Below the pieces are notes generated by a model. That model searched no databases, had not been told where the DNA came from, and was given only the letters and a program-made list of their open reading frames with translations. This document shows, piece by piece, positions 11,066-22,290 of a stretch of 64,000 bases of DNA. A program made the translations under genes and the position numbers. Every line of letters starts with the position of its first letter. Position 1 is the first letter of the stretch. This DNA comes from Gari tellinella (lineage: Eukaryota > Mollusca > Bivalvia > Cardiida > Psammobiidae): the NCBI GenBank assembly GCA_922989275.2, contig OV277871.1, positions 2,542,001-2,606,000 of the forward strand. The letters run 5' to 3'.

Positions 11066-11220
11066 TTTTCTTTGGGGTTCAGACTTCTATTGTGACGGTC
11101 CCGGAGTATTATCAGAAAATTTAGAGTACTTAGCTGCTGTAGTAGAATTAATGTACGGATCCAGGGCGGGGAGAGGGTCTGGATTTTTTTTACAAAAAGG
11201 AAAGAAAAGAAAAAGGAAAT

Positions 11221-11306
11221 ACAGTAGTAGTAGTAGTAAAAGTAGTAGTAGTAGTAGTAATAGTAAAATAAGTAGTAGTTAAAGTTGTTGTTGTTGTTGT
11301 TGTTCT
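11221..11306. repeat. AGT and GTT trinucleotide microsatellites
   Basis: Imperfect (AGT)n from 11221 to 11280 followed by (GTT)n from 11284 to 11304. Confidence 0.9.
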
Positions 11307-11720
11307 GCTAAGGTTTAGCGTCCCTCGTGCGTCTATTAGCTGCCGCATCCCAACGTTCTAGGATCCCGCAGCTTGCGCCATTATCGTCCGGACGTCTCCT
11401 CAGCCGGCGGAGTGGTCTAAAGTTGGGTTCCCGAAGTGGCTGTTTTCGACATCAGATGATGGATCTTCAAAGTTGAATTTGGTTGGTGGCTGGCATCCAT
11501 CTGTAGAATTTCTAAGTTGTTGATGGGTCCAGTGGCGAAGAGGAAAAAAGACAAAGTCGACTCCATGAGGTAGCTGTCTTCCAAAAACGGCGCTTCTTAG
11601 GGCCACACCCGCCGATGTTGGTCAGGGGTCCAGCCATTGGCTAAGCCTGCCACGCTTAGCCATGGACTAGATCCCTGTGCCTCTCCCACGACGTGCACGT
11701 CTCGGCGGGTCGAGAGAGTA
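11307..11720. other. GC-richer block between GTT repeats
   Basis: About 410 bp distinctly more GC-rich than its surroundings, flanked by AAAGTTGTTGTT motifs at 11281 and 11721. It could be the 3' part of a retroelement with a (GTT)n tail; a minus-strand open frame at 11400-11606 matches nothing I know. Identity not determined. Confidence 0.35.
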
Positions 11721-11765
11721 AAGTTGTTGTTATTGTTGTGTGTAATATTTAAGTAGACGTAGTAG

Positions 11766-11985
11766 CATTCACACCTGAAACTTTAAATGGACAATTTCAG
11801 TTTCCAATTTTTGACTCTTTAATTAGTGTTGTTTCTGCCAAATATTGTAGAATGACACCCAGTGCAGATCCGGATCAGACGGCTCCTGCAGGAGCCCTCT
11901 GATCAGGATCTATGTTTGCATAGAACAAATGTACTCTTCACAGTTACACTGTTTGTAAATGACGAGTATACTCATACTCATAAGT
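11766..11985. mobile_element. Family B MITE, partial
   Basis: ATTCACACCTGAAACTTTAA left arm, core beta palindrome with GGCTCCTGCAGGAGCC centre flanked by CGGATCAGAC / CTCTGATCAGGATC, right arm CTTCACAGTTACACTGTTTG. TTAA ends lost. Confidence 0.7.
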
Positions 11986-12016
11986 TCTATCATATATGTG
12001 ATGGTTTATTCCGTGT

Positions 12017-13190
12017 TCATATTATTATTATAATTATTATACCAGATTTATATAGCGCTCTTTTCACACAGGGATTGTGCGTTCAAAAGCGCTTCACATG
12101 AAGTTACACAAATGTACCTACAAACAAGAAAAGACAAAATAACTACAATTTGATCTAAAATAAACATGAATAAACATATAAAAAGACAGCCCCCAAAATG
12201 GCGATCACACTACTCCCATCAATCAGCAATGAAGCAATCGGCTTCTGATTGTCGACCGATAGAAACAATAGTAGAGCGCCCAAATGCAGGCCGCCAGGAA
12301 AAGACAAATAACTACAATTAGATATAAAATAAACATAATAAACGTACAAAAGACAGCCCCCAAAAATGTCGATCACGTTACCCCCATCAATCAAGAGCAA
12401 CGAAGCAAATGGCTTCTTTATGCGGACTGATAGAAATAACAGTAGAGCGCCCAATGAAGGCCACTAAACATACAGAAGACAGCCCCCAAAACGGCGATTG
12501 CACTACCTCAACAATCGAGAGCAACGAAGCAAATGGCTTCTTTATGCCGACTGATAGAAATAATAGCAGAACGCCCAATGCAGGCCGCCCAATGTAACAT
12601 AACTTGGAAAAATAGCATGCGACAATAACTAAAATTTCTATAAGAGACAGAAAACCAGATAATACTCCAGAAACTCCCATTTGGACCCACAACATCTACA
12701 GCAAGAACATATCGCATAGGTAGCAGTGTTCTAATAACAAATATTAAAGTAATGTGTTTTCAGATGCTTTTTGAAAACTGCAACTGAGCTTGCATCTCTA
12801 ATGTCTGATGGTAGACTGTTCCAGAGCTTTGGGGCTGCATGCATGCAACTTCTATCTCCAAACCTCACCAAACGACTCCTCGGTACAACCAGCGATACTG
12901 ATTTAGTTGCAGACCGCAGCTCTCTTCGAGGTTTATACACGTCAAGCATATTGACAATGTACCTTGGAGAATCATTGCACATGGCTTTGTATGTGAGTGT
13001 CAGAATTTTGAATTCAATTCTGTGTTGAACTGGAAGCCAGTGAAGATCCTTCAAGACTGGAGTGATGTGATTGTACCGAGGGGTCCTGGTAATGATGCGG
13101 GCTGCTGTATTTTGCACACGCTGTAGTTTGCATAATGAGTTTTGGGGAATCCCATACAGCAGTGAGTTATTTAACTTATTTTAAATTTTG
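12017..13190 (-). mobile_element. 5'-truncated LINE, minus strand
   Basis: Read on the minus strand: ORF2 C-terminal coding (13190-12731), then a 3' region with three to four imperfect repeats of roughly 115-150 bp (about 12720-12180; recurrent GACAGCCCCCAAAA on the plus strand). The conserved tail is TCATGTGAAGCGCTTTTGAA...TATATAAATCTGGTATAATA, ending in an AAT/ATT microsatellite at 12017-12045. Two + strand relatives of the same tail lie at 30.1 and 30.6 kb. CR1/L2/Jockey-type; clade not resolved. Confidence 0.8.
12731..13189 (-). pseudogene. LINE reverse transcriptase C-terminus fragment
   Basis: An open minus-strand frame of about 150 codons, truncated at its 5' end. It has hallmarks of non-LTR ORF2 C-termini: QNTAARIITRT, HITPVLKDLHWLPVQHRIEF, KILTLTYKAM, VPRSR...FGDRSCMHAAPKLWNSLP, ending with FKKHLKTHYF. 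An in-frame extension upstream of the first Met (LLYGIPQNSLCKLQRV) shows the true frame continues to at least 13189. The catalytic polymerase domain is absent, so the copy is dead on arrival. Confidence 0.85.
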
Positions 13191-13374
13191 CTAACAGATA
13201 ATAAAACAAACATATAGCCTAATATATTAATTAAATAATTAATACTGTATGTATTTTTATACAGTAATACACGACTCCAAATTATATATGCATCTTAATA
13301 AGTGTATGCATGTATATGTAATAGTATGTACAGTTGTTGGCCATAAATAAGTTCCCACCCTGGAAATCTGCCAT

Positions 13375-14144
13375 AAGTTGTTTTTTTTATGTATTTGAGC
13401 TGTTTAAGGTAAACAGGAACCTGGCGATTAACTTAAAAGTCACTAAAGGTATATATCTACAAACAGCTGAATTAATTTCCGATCAGACTTAGAGGTGAAC
13501 TTTTATTTACTTCTGATTTGATTTCGTTGCTAAGCAACTTAAGAACACTAGTGAAAATATATCACTAGTGTTCTTAATAATGTTGCCATGGCAACGTGAA
13601 CATCACATGGCATCAAGACATGCTATCATTTTAAAGAGAAATCATTACTGATTAGTAAACATGTTCAACTGTTCAGCTAAATCAGAACTTTGTAAAATGG
13701 CAGATATGTATTGAGGAAACTTAAGTTGTTGAAAATGCCATCTCCATTGCTTTCTATGTTAATGATATGGACAACAATGGAGATGGTGTTTTCAGCAACT
13801 TAATTTTCATTATTACACATCTGTCATTTTACTAAGACTTGATGTAGCTGAACAATTCCAAACGTTCAAAAATTGTCAATGATTTATCTTTAAAATGACA
13901 GCATGTCATAATGAAATGTGATGTTCTTGTTGCCATGGCAACATTATTAAGAACACTATTCATGGGTTTTTACTAGTATTCTAAAGTTGCTTAGCAACCG
14001 AACCAAATCAGAAGTAAATAAAATGTCACCTCTCAGTCTGATCGGAAATTAATTCAGTTTTTGGTAGATATCTACCTTTAGTGACTTTTATATTAGTCCA
14101 CAGGTTACTGTGTACCTTAAACAGCTCAAATGCATCAACAACTT
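13375..14144. mobile_element. Nested ~770-bp near-complete palindrome
   Basis: Ends AAGTTGTT and AACAACTT; the whole segment folds back on itself about a centre near 13775 (GCCATCTCCATTG opposite CAATGGAGATGGT). It interrupts the left end of the giant element: removing it joins CTGCCATA to ATAGTAGAGGGCAT, which matches the inverse of the right end (ATGCCCTCTACTATTATGGCAG). The arms carry two GTTGCCATGGCAAC palindromes (13582, 13929). Confidence 0.75.
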
Positions 14145-14149
14145 ATAGT

Positions 14150-16120
14150 AGAGGGCATCTAGCGTCAAAAATCGAAATAAAGGGAAAAAAATGCACAGAA
14201 TTGATTTTTGTGTTTTCATATGCTCCAATATGTACCGAATGACAGAAAAAAAGTCTAGGAAAATCAAACGATGCGAAATATGATTTTTTGGGTAAAATGG
14301 CTAAAATAATAGGTGAAAGCACGAATTTTTGGGATTTCCAAACTGCGATCGTAGAAATCAATATACAAGCTTGAAATCTACAGGCTAGACAAACATTAAC
14401 GTCAGCTGTGGAATGGTACTTGTTAAGATAAATAAAATTTTCAAAAAACTGATTTTTGGGGTGAAATTGTCAAAATATTAAACCAAAACCACAAATTTGA
14501 GGAATTCAAACAGACCCTGACATCTCATAGCAAATAAAGGAAATGGTGCACAGAGTTGATTTATATGTTATTATTTGCCTAAATATGTACCAAATAACAG
14601 ACAAAAAGTCTAGGAAAATCAAACGATGCGAAATATTGTTTTGGGGTAAAATGGTTGAAATAATAACTGAAATCGCTAATTTTTGGGATTTCCCTTCTGT
14701 GATCGAGGATATCGATATAAAATCTCGAAATCTACAGGCTAGACAAATATTCATGTCAGCTGTAGAATGGTACTTGTTAAGATAAATAAAATTTTCAAAA
14801 AAAACGATTTTGGGATGAAATTGTCAAAATATTAAACCAAAATCACAAATTTTGAGGATTTCAAACAGACCCTGACATCTAAAAGCAAGTAAAGGAAATG
14901 GTGCACATAGTTGATTTATACGTTATTATCTGCTTAAATATGTACCAAATAACAAACAAAAAGTCTAGGAAAATAAAACAATGCAAACTATGTTTTTTGG
15001 GTAAAATGGTTGAAATAATAACTGAAATCGCTAATTTTTGGGATTTCCCTTCTGTGATGGAGAATATCGATAAAAAAGCTCGAAATCTACAGGCTATACA
15101 AATACTCGTGTAAACTGTGGATTGGTATCTGTTAAGATAAATAAAATGTTCAAAAAAGCTGATTTTTAGAGTGAAATTGTCAAAATATCATACAAAAAAC
15201 ACACATTTTGAGGATTTCAAACAGACCCTGACATCTAAAAGCAAATAAAGAAAAAGGTGCACAGAGTTGATTTATATGTTATTATTTGCTTAAATATGTA
15301 CCCAAATAACAGACAAAAAGTCTAGGAAAATTAAACGATGCAAAATATGATTTTGGGTAAAATGGTTTAAATAATAACTAAAATCACTAATTTTTGGGAT
15401 TTCCCTTCTGTGATCGAGGATACCAATATAAAATCTCGAAATCTACAGGCTGCACAAATATTCATGTCTACAGTTGAATGGCCCTAGTTAAGATAACTTT
15501 TTTTTTTGTGGGTAAAATCGTAAAATTATTTAACAAAATTTCATATTTTGGGGATTTTTGACAGATTTTGAGATTTAAATCAAACTAATGGAAAAGATGC
15601 ACAGAATTTATTTATCAGTAATGATATGTTTCAATATGTACCAAATAACAGACAAATAATGTAGGAAAATCAAAGAATCCGAAATATGATTTTTGGGTAA
15701 AATGGTTGAAATATTAACTGAAAAGCTAATTTTTGGGATTTCCTTTCTGTGACCATGGATATCACTCTAAAAGCTCCAAATATCCAGGCTAGACACATAT
15801 TCATGTCTACTTTAGAATGGTCCTTGTTAGGATAAATAAAGGTTTCAAAAAACTGTTTTTTGGGGTAAAATTATCACAATATTAAACCAAAATCACCAAT
15901 TCTTGTTTGTAAAACAATCTAGGAAAATCCAACAAAGCAAAATATAAAATTTGGGGTATACTGATAAAAACAATTAATGTAAATGCATGTTTTTGGAAAT
16001 TCCACACTATGGCCTTAGACAGGAATATAGAAGCTACACATTTACAGGTAAGATACATATTACTGTGCACTGTAGCCTTGTACTATTAAGGATGAATTAA
16101 GCTTTAAAATGAAAACCCTT
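14150..16120. repeat. Left arm: tandem ~355-bp units
   Basis: The motif TGCACAGA/TGCACATA followed by AAATATGTACCAAATAACAG and AGTCTAGGAAAATCAAACGA recurs at about 14191, 14547, 14902, 15258 and 15598 (spacing 356, 355, 356, 340). Each unit ends TAAGATAAATAAA and a T-rich GGGGTGAAATTGTCAAAATA. Degraded unit-like sequence continues to about 16120. Short open frames here are repeat by-products and differ between units. Confidence 0.85.
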
Positions 16121-16672
16121 ATCTTTTCACTTCACTACGGTGACCTTAGATATGAAACCAAACGTTCAAAGTCTATAACTTACACACATACACCATTTTA
16201 ATGTAGCTTAGTTAGAGTAAAGACAAATCAACCGGTAAAACATTTAAACAGACACATGTTTTTAATGTATTGTGACTTTAAATATGATTAAAAAAAGCTC
16301 CAAATCCATGTAAAAGGCAACAGGCACCATGAAATAAAGCCTATAGCACTAGTACAAATAAATTATGATTTCTAAAATTAATAAATTTTGATGATAAGAT
16401 ATAAGTTAAACGAAAACAGTTTTCACTGAGGATTTTTACAGTGGCATTGGATGTGCATCAAGGCACTACAGTGTATTGGTTAGCATAGTATATAAGTTTC
16501 AATGAAGTAATATACATGTATAACTTATAATAGTTAAACAAAAAGACAATATCTTCAGTATATTGTTACAGCAATATAACATGAATGTAAAACTTAAAAA
16601 TATCGTTAAGACAAATATATAAATGGAAACTTTTTATAAGTAAGGATAACTACCATTTCCAATTTCATTACT
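16121..16672. other. Central region of giant element, left part
   Basis: AT-rich, no coding region. Faint traces of the arm unit persist (AAAAGCTCCAAATCCATG near 16295), suggesting the arms once reached closer to the centre. Confidence 0.4.
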
Positions 16673-16841
16673 ATAGTCAAACAACTAGGTCTGACGTGTC
16701 AAAGGGTGGCCGAGTCCATTTATAAGGGAGATCAGCATTTCAGATGTCCCCGTGTCAAGTTTTAAATGAAAATGTTTGGTTAACGGTACAAATAAACGAA
16801 TTAGTTATTGGAAACATAACGTAGTGGATAAGACGTAGGTA

Positions 16842-16905
16842 GAAGTATATGATCGGGTGACATTTTATCAAGCACTGGTTCGAATCTCGCAGCAACCTAT
16901 GATAT
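16842..16905 (+). repeat. tRNA-like segment
   Basis: A-box-like TAGTGGATAAGACG and B box TGGTTCGAATCTC spaced about as in a tRNA; the arms do not form a complete cloverleaf by eye. Confidence 0.45.
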
Positions 16906-17164
16906 TGTTTTGCCAAAACAATATTAAAGATTATATAATTACATTGCATTAAGGTAATGCAGAAAGCCTTCTGAAGAAAGTGACTTAAACTTATATTGAT
17001 ATTCATATTTTATCATCGATTTGTTTTGTGAAAGTATGGCTAATATAGGGCTAGAAATCCATGCACCCCTGCCCCAAATTTGACGAACATGTGTATAAAT
17101 GGTTAGTATAATCACACAGTATTTATTAGATAATAATTAGATAATTCATTTTAGATTAAAAAAA

Positions 17165-17265
17165 GTTTGAGGTCGACGCGGGATTCGAACCTACGCTTAT
17201 TAAAATAATTCTATCGCAATACACTCTGTGTACCTATATTTACCTACTGCTCTAAAGTGCTAACA
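17165..17265 (-). repeat. tRNA-like segment, minus strand
   Basis: On the minus strand, an A-box-like TTTAGAGCAGTAGG is followed by a perfect B box AGGTTCGAATCCCGC and GTCGACC. The inter-box spacing is longer than in a standard tRNA. Faces the + strand tRNA-like segment 300 bp away. Confidence 0.45.
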
Positions 17266-17405
17266 ATAATATCGCCTTCATTTGTATCTAATAATTATAC
17301 TAATCTTGATTGTATAAAAATGGTCGGAGAACATGCGGAATGCTGCTCTCCTTAAAAATGGACTCTGTTGACCTTTGACACGTCAAGCCCAGTTGTTTGA
17401 CTATA

Positions 17406-18229
17406 TGACTGTGGATATGACCAGTAAAGCTTCAAATGCACAAATAAGTTATATATTCTTTCCAAAACAACAGCTTACTAAAGATGATAAATACAAAGTT
17501 TGAAAATAACTTTTTGAGGAAAACATTAAAAAATATACATAAAACAGCAAATTTTTAATTTCTGTATATGGGGGAGGATATGAATTATTAATAAAAACTC
17601 CAAATCAATAGGCTTGACACAGTCCTTTTAAATGAGATATGTAACTAGTTTATCCAAAATTACACATAACAATTTATAAATATATAGGGTTTGGAAAAAT
17701 ACACCCCCTCCACCAATAAAAAAAATCAAAACATAAACGAACGAACAATGTTCTGCCATGTTGGATTTTCTGCGCAAAACTGGTTGATTCTGCTGTTGGT
17801 TGGACACTAATAGACATGAGCTATCCTGTACTTTGAGCTGTAATAATGGAATCTGACAACTGTATGAAATATCAGCAAATCATAGTATACGCACATTGGG
17901 CATACATCGTACATGTCATTTATGTAATTAATTGATCTAACAGTGCTTGCTATATATATGAAATAACTGATAGTGTATATATCACCAGGTCAATAACATT
18001 CAATATTCGTTTTGTGGTGCTTATTGTCTACTATCAGTGGACACTCTGATTTGAAAAAGCGGCATTTTAAATGCTGCCTCTAAGCTAGTACACTGGTTTA
18101 ATTGTCAAAATGCTGTAATTTAACCCTTATTGTGTGCGATGCGACTATAGGTTGTTACTTAACCCTAATTGTATGCGGAACAAGAATATATATCATTTGA
18201 GGACCCACATCAGAGTGAGTATAGCCTAC
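17406..18229. other. Central region of giant element, right part
   Basis: AT-rich, no gene. A weak arm-unit trace (AAAACTCCAAATCAATAGGC) near 17597. Confidence 0.4.
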
Positions 18230-19735
18230 AGTACAAAGTATAATGTGTCTTACCTGTAAATTTGAAGCTTTTACATTTATATCTAAAGCCATGTTGGAGA
18301 AATTCCAAAAAATCAAATTTAAACTATTTTTTTAACCAGTTTACCCCGAAAAGTCATATTTGGCTTTGTTGGAGTTTCCTTTATTTTGCTGTTATTTAAT
18401 ACATATTGAAACATACTAAAACATATAAATCAATTTTCAATACTTTTCCCTTTATTTGCTTATAAGGCTTTATTTGGAATTTTCAGGTCAGGAGATCTCT
18501 GCTAAAATCTCGAAAATTGGTGTTTTTTTTGTTTAATTATTATAACAACTTTACTGCTTAAATCAGTTTTTTGACAGTTTATTCATCTTTATCAGTACCA
18601 TTCCACAGCGGAATTGCATATTTGTTTAACCTGTAGATTTGGAGCTTTTATTTTAATAGCCACCATCACAGTAGTAAAATCCCGAAAAAGCTCATTTACA
18701 TTTTATTTTTCAACGATTTTACCCCAAAACACCATATTTGGTATTGTATGATTTTCCTAGATGATTTTTCTATTAGTTTGTACATATTAAAGCATATGAT
18801 AACACATAAATCACTTTTGATTTTGATGGCAGGGATTGTCTACGAAAATCCCCCAAATTGGTGATTTTGGTTTAATATTTTGACAATTTAACCCAAATAA
18901 CCAGTTCTTTGAAAGTTTTATTTATCCTTACTAGTACCATTACACAGTAAAAATGATTTTTTGTCTAACCTGCATAGTTGGTGTATTTATATTGATATCC
19001 ACGTTCACAGTAGGGAAATCCCAAAAATTCGCGTTTTCATTTATTATTTCAACAATTTTACCCCAAAATTCATTTTTCAAAGTTTTAGCTATCCTTAATA
19101 GTACTATTTCACAATAGAGATGTATAAGTATCTAGCCTGTAATTGTGAGCTTTTATAATGATAACCAACGCCACAGTACTGAAATCCCTAAAATTGGCGT
19201 TTTCATTTATTATTTCAACAATTTTGCCTCAAAAAACATATTTCGCATTGTTTGATTTTCCTAGATTTTTCTGCGGTTATTTGGTACATGCTCTACCATA
19301 TGAAAACACAAAAACTATTTCTGTGCATCTTTTCCTTTATTTGGATGTTTGACACCAGGGAAGCTCTACTAAAATCTCCAAAAATTGGGGTTTTGTTTAA
19401 TATTTTCATGATTTTCACCCAAAAAGAACCATTTTTTGAAAGTTTTATATATCCTAATTAGTACTATTCCACAGTGGATATAACTGCCAGTCTAATTTGT
19501 AGATTTGAAGCCTTTATGTTAATACCCAGGGTCACAGTATGGAAATTCCAAAAATTATCATTTTCGTTTATCAATTCAATCATTTTACCCCGAAAAATCA
19601 TATTTCGCATCGTTTGATTTTCCTAGACTTTTTTTCTGTCATTCGGTACATATTGGAGCATATGAAAACACAAAAATCATTTCTGTGCATTTTTTCCCCC
19701 AAAATTTTTAAATGCCCTCTACTATTATGGCAGAT
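18230..19735. repeat. Right arm: inverted tandem units
   Basis: Inverse of the left arm: TTTGATTTTCCTAGA...GTACATATT...AAAACACA followed by TCTGTGCAT recurs, best at 19250-19330 and 19610-19690. More diverged copies lie at about 18360-18440 and 18745-18830. Interleaved TTTACCCCAAAA corresponds to the TTTTGGGGTAAA of the left arm. Confidence 0.8.
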
Positions 19736-19925
19736 TTCCAGGGTGGGAACTTATTTATAGCCAACAACTGTACATGTACATAATGTATTGAATGTTGATG
19801 TACGGGTGTACAATAAAAAATAATTGTTCTGTTCCATATAGACACTCGCTTAAATGCTTCTGTAACTTAGTTATGCAGAAAAGGTTCTTCCACGCTATTA
19901 TATAATTATTGGATTAGTCCATTTT

Positions 19926-21090
19926 AGCTAACCTGAGCACGAAGTGCTCAAGGCGAACTTTTGTTGTCAGTCAATGTCCGTCGTCGTGCGTTGTGTTTCA
20001 ACAATTTCTTTAAAAATATTCTTCTTCAGAACCACATACCTGATTGCAACCAAACTTTACAGGAATGTTTTTGGTGTCAAACTCTTTCAAAGTTGTTCAG
20101 GGAATTCGAAACGATTTAGAACTCTGGTTACCATGGCAACCGATGTGAAAAACGGACATCTTTAAAAAGTATGTTTGTCAAAAATCACAAGGGACAGAGC
20201 TTAGATATTTGCTACATAGCATCAGCTTAAAATAGGTCCTCTATCAAACACCCATCCCCTTGGGGTAAAAATTGGTCCCGTCCCGAGGGTCACCGTTTAC
20301 ATAGATCTTCCAACATCTTCTGCTCTGAAACTAATATGACCTATATTGTTGAATTGGTTCCGGTCTGTTGCAAATCTGGGTCACCGGGGCTAAAATAGAA
20401 TCTTTCAATGAAAACTTAAAAAGCTTCTTGTCTGAACCCATAGTACACTGAGCTTAGGTATTTTGCACATAGCATCGTCTGCAAATCCTCTATCAAAGTT
20501 GTTCAAAGTATGTCCCTTGGGTCAAAAATGGCCCCATCCCAGGTGTCACAGTTTTACCATAAATCTGATTTAATCATTGGTTTTACATAGAGTTATATAG
20601 TGAAATCTTCAAAAAGTCTCTTATTAAAACCACAAGGGGCTAAGCTTAAATATTCGGCACATAGCATCATCTGCAGATCCTCTATCAAGAGTATTCAAAT
20701 TATGTTCCTTGACACCACCCTTTGGGTCATAGTTTTACATAGTGTTATATAGTGTAATCTCCATAGTCTAAACAACTTCTTTACTGAAACAAATAAAGCC
20801 AGACCTTTGATTTTTGGTATGGTGTAACTTCTTGATGTCATTTACTAATGTTGTTGAAATTGTTCTGGTCCGTTGCATATCTAGGTCACCGGAACAAAAA
20901 ATAGGTTAGGGTTTTTTGTTCAATGAAAACTACCACTTTCGCCATATGAAAGTAATACCACACAAATGATGCACAGGTGACACTCTACCAGATTTCTCAA
21001 AATTTTCAAATCTTCTTTTCTGAAATCTTGACAAATCTTAGTTTCACCACGATCGGGTGATTTATTAAGGACCATTCTGGTCCTCTTGTT
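19926..21090 (+). mobile_element. Pearl/Helentron-like tandem-core element 2
   Basis: 5' foldback AGCTAACCTGAGCACGAAGTGCTCAAGGCGAACTT, then GTCCGTCGTCGTGCG. Diverged cores share CTTTCAAAGTTGTTCAG, AGGGGCTAAGCTTAAATATT-like and GCATCATCTGCA motifs. The 3' end has hairpin GGACCATTCTGGTCC followed by TCTTGTT, as in element 1. No protein coding. Contains GTTACCATGGCAAC at 20127. Confidence 0.6.
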
Positions 21091-21139
21091 TATCCAAGGG
21101 GTACCTGGTCTGAATGTTCATTTTCGTTTTGTTTTATAT

Positions 21140-21206
21140 TGAAACTCCTATCAGCATCATGCGGCGTCTGATCAGAGTATTTACTGTTTGTCTATGTCCC
21201 TTTTAT
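21140..21206. repeat. Diverged solo core beta fragment
   Basis: GAAACTCCTATCAGCATCATG / GCGGCGTCTGATCAGAGTAT then ACTGTTTG: right half similar to the family D/C centre. No family ends. Confidence 0.35.
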
Positions 21207-21345
21207 AGGACCCTAGCACAAATGGTTAATAATTGGGACACCGAAGGATGGCGGAATGGGCCTTAAAGGTCATGACCCAGTTAAGGTGTTTTGATTTTAG
21301 GGAGGTTGTAACTTGTAAGTCACCTATTGATTTGGCCTATTGGTT

Positions 21346-21573
21346 TGTCCCATTACACCATAAATATGCCGTTTACGCCTTCATTTTATTTGTCCACTGA
21401 AGAATATAGTTCAACTTTATACAGTCATGATTGTGTTCCATCAGAAACAGTTTCTATATCATTGAAGGTGGTATCTTATAGCAGGCTGAAAGTAAAGCAG
21501 AATATGCCTTTAGGCAACCTGCTTTAAGTGGTCACCTATATTCAGTACTAGAAACAGACTATGGGGTATGATT
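21346..21573. mobile_element. Family A MITE, hairpin partly deleted
   Basis: CCCATTACACCATAAATATG left end. The core jumps from GAATATGCCTTTAGGC to AACCTGCTTTAAG, losing most of the second stem strand. Right end ATGGGGTATGATTTA. Confidence 0.75.
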
Positions 21574-21636
21574 TATCTCTAAAGTTTCGTGCTCTCCCTT
21601 CCTATTTCATACATTCATTAATTCATTCGTCGGGTA

Positions 21637-21900
21637 CAGGGCTGCCATAAGTTGACATGAAAAATCCTAAGATTTCCAAATTTGCATTTTTCAAGTTCGA
21701 TTTTACGAATCGTACCTTTACCCCATAGCATTTTTCTTGTTTTGTTGACATGCGACTCCTTAAACCAGGCTGTAAGTAAAGCAGAATGCGCCTTAGGGCG
21801 CATTCTGCTTTACTTTCAGCCTGCTTAAAGCTACCATGTACTGGGGGGGGGGGGGGGGGATCCGTAGATTTAGGAAAAATCCGGAGAAATGACAGCCCTG
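21637..21900. mobile_element. Family K element with core alpha
   Basis: Ends CAGGGCTGCCATAAGTTGA and TCCGGAGAAATGACAGCCCTG (outer 8 bp perfect, then diverging), flanked by CGGGTA on both sides (21631-21636, 21901-21906). Its middle is core alpha (GTAAAGCAGAATGCGCCTTA GGGCGC...) plus remnants of family A arms (TACCCCATAGC). An 18-base G run at 21843 interrupts the right arm. CAG-initial ends suggest hAT; the apparent 6-bp duplication is atypical. Confidence 0.65.
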
Positions 21901-22089
21901 CGGGTAGTTGCTAGCGACAGAAAGGATCAGTTTACGGTCAAAGGGGAAATAACTCAGCATAAAATCCCTTCTGAGTTATAATACTTTTCTTCGGTTATTT
22001 ATTTATTTATTGCGCTTTGTTTATTATATAGTGTCATCCGTTGAAAGGGCCAGCTAGTTTTGACTTTATGAGACACCTATCTTTTTGCG

Positions 22090-22286
22090 CGCACAGTACC
22101 TCCCGAACCCCATCTCTTATTGCCGGGTGCCTGGCAGAGACGGGCCTACGGTAACCATTCGTTTAACTAGCTGGCGGCTCACCAACCGGTCACATCAGTT
22201 CGAACCCCGTATCCGGTCCTGGGATTCGAACCTTAGACCTCCCGCTTCCAAGGCGGACGCCATAACCGCTAGGTCACGGCTGCGGT
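22090..22286 (-). mobile_element. tRNA-derived SINE, minus strand
   Basis: On the minus strand the head reads CCGTGACCTAGCGGTTATGG (A box), CCGCCTTGGAAGCGG (anticodon-arm-like stem) and AGGTTCGAATCCCAGG (B box), followed by a GC-rich body (CCGGTTGGTGAGCCGCCAGC). Acceptor strands do not pair, so it is not a functional tRNA. The head abuts the family D element. Confidence 0.6.
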
Positions 22287-22290
22287 TATA

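Larger units (their letters stand above)
16673..17405. mobile_element. Nested inverted element with tRNA-like arms
   Basis: Ends ATAGTCAAACAACTAGGTCT and its imperfect inverse (GGGCTTGACGTGTC complement; CCCAGTTGTTTGACTAT at 17405), with a second block CTGACGTGTCAAAGG / CCTTTGACACGTCA and GAGTCCAT / ATGGACTC. Inside lie two tRNA-like segments in opposite orientation. No coding. Confidence 0.6.
13331..19770. mobile_element. Giant 6.4-kb foldback element, Tc1-like ends
   Basis: Terminal repeats CAGTTGTTGGCCATAAATAA (13331) and its inverse TTATTTATAGCCAACAACTG (19770) extend, with few mismatches, through GTTCCCACCCTGGAAATCTGCC. TA flanks both sides (13329-13330, 19771-19772). CAGT-initial ends with TA target sites fit Tc1/mariner. 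Behind the ends come ~1.5-2-kb inverted arms made of ~355-bp units and a central ~2 kb. No transposase frame is visible, so it is non-autonomous. It contains at least two nested elements (13375-14144 and 16673-17405). Confidence 0.75.

Noticed and set aside
11061..11282. Frame with Ser/Lys-rich tail
   Set aside because: The tail is the translated AGT microsatellite, and the start lies in a pearl-like element end.
12155..12717. Three overlapping ~70-100-codon minus-strand frames with recurring LLLFLSV-like segments
   Set aside because: They read through the repeated LINE 3' region; repetition is at DNA level and frames are unrelated to ORF2.
14143..16070. Several 60-80-codon frames in the 14-16-kb region that look similar to one another
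   Set aside because: Similarity comes from the ~355-bp tandem DNA unit; frames are on both strands, break at different points and match no protein.
21843..21860. G run as a regulatory G-quadruplex
   Set aside because: A mononucleotide run inside a family K arm; length may be a sequencing or assembly effect and no context suggests function.
22190..22286. tRNA-Pro(TGG)-like gene on the minus strand
   Set aside because: The anticodon stem-loop is plausible, but acceptor and T stems mismatch; better explained as a SINE head.
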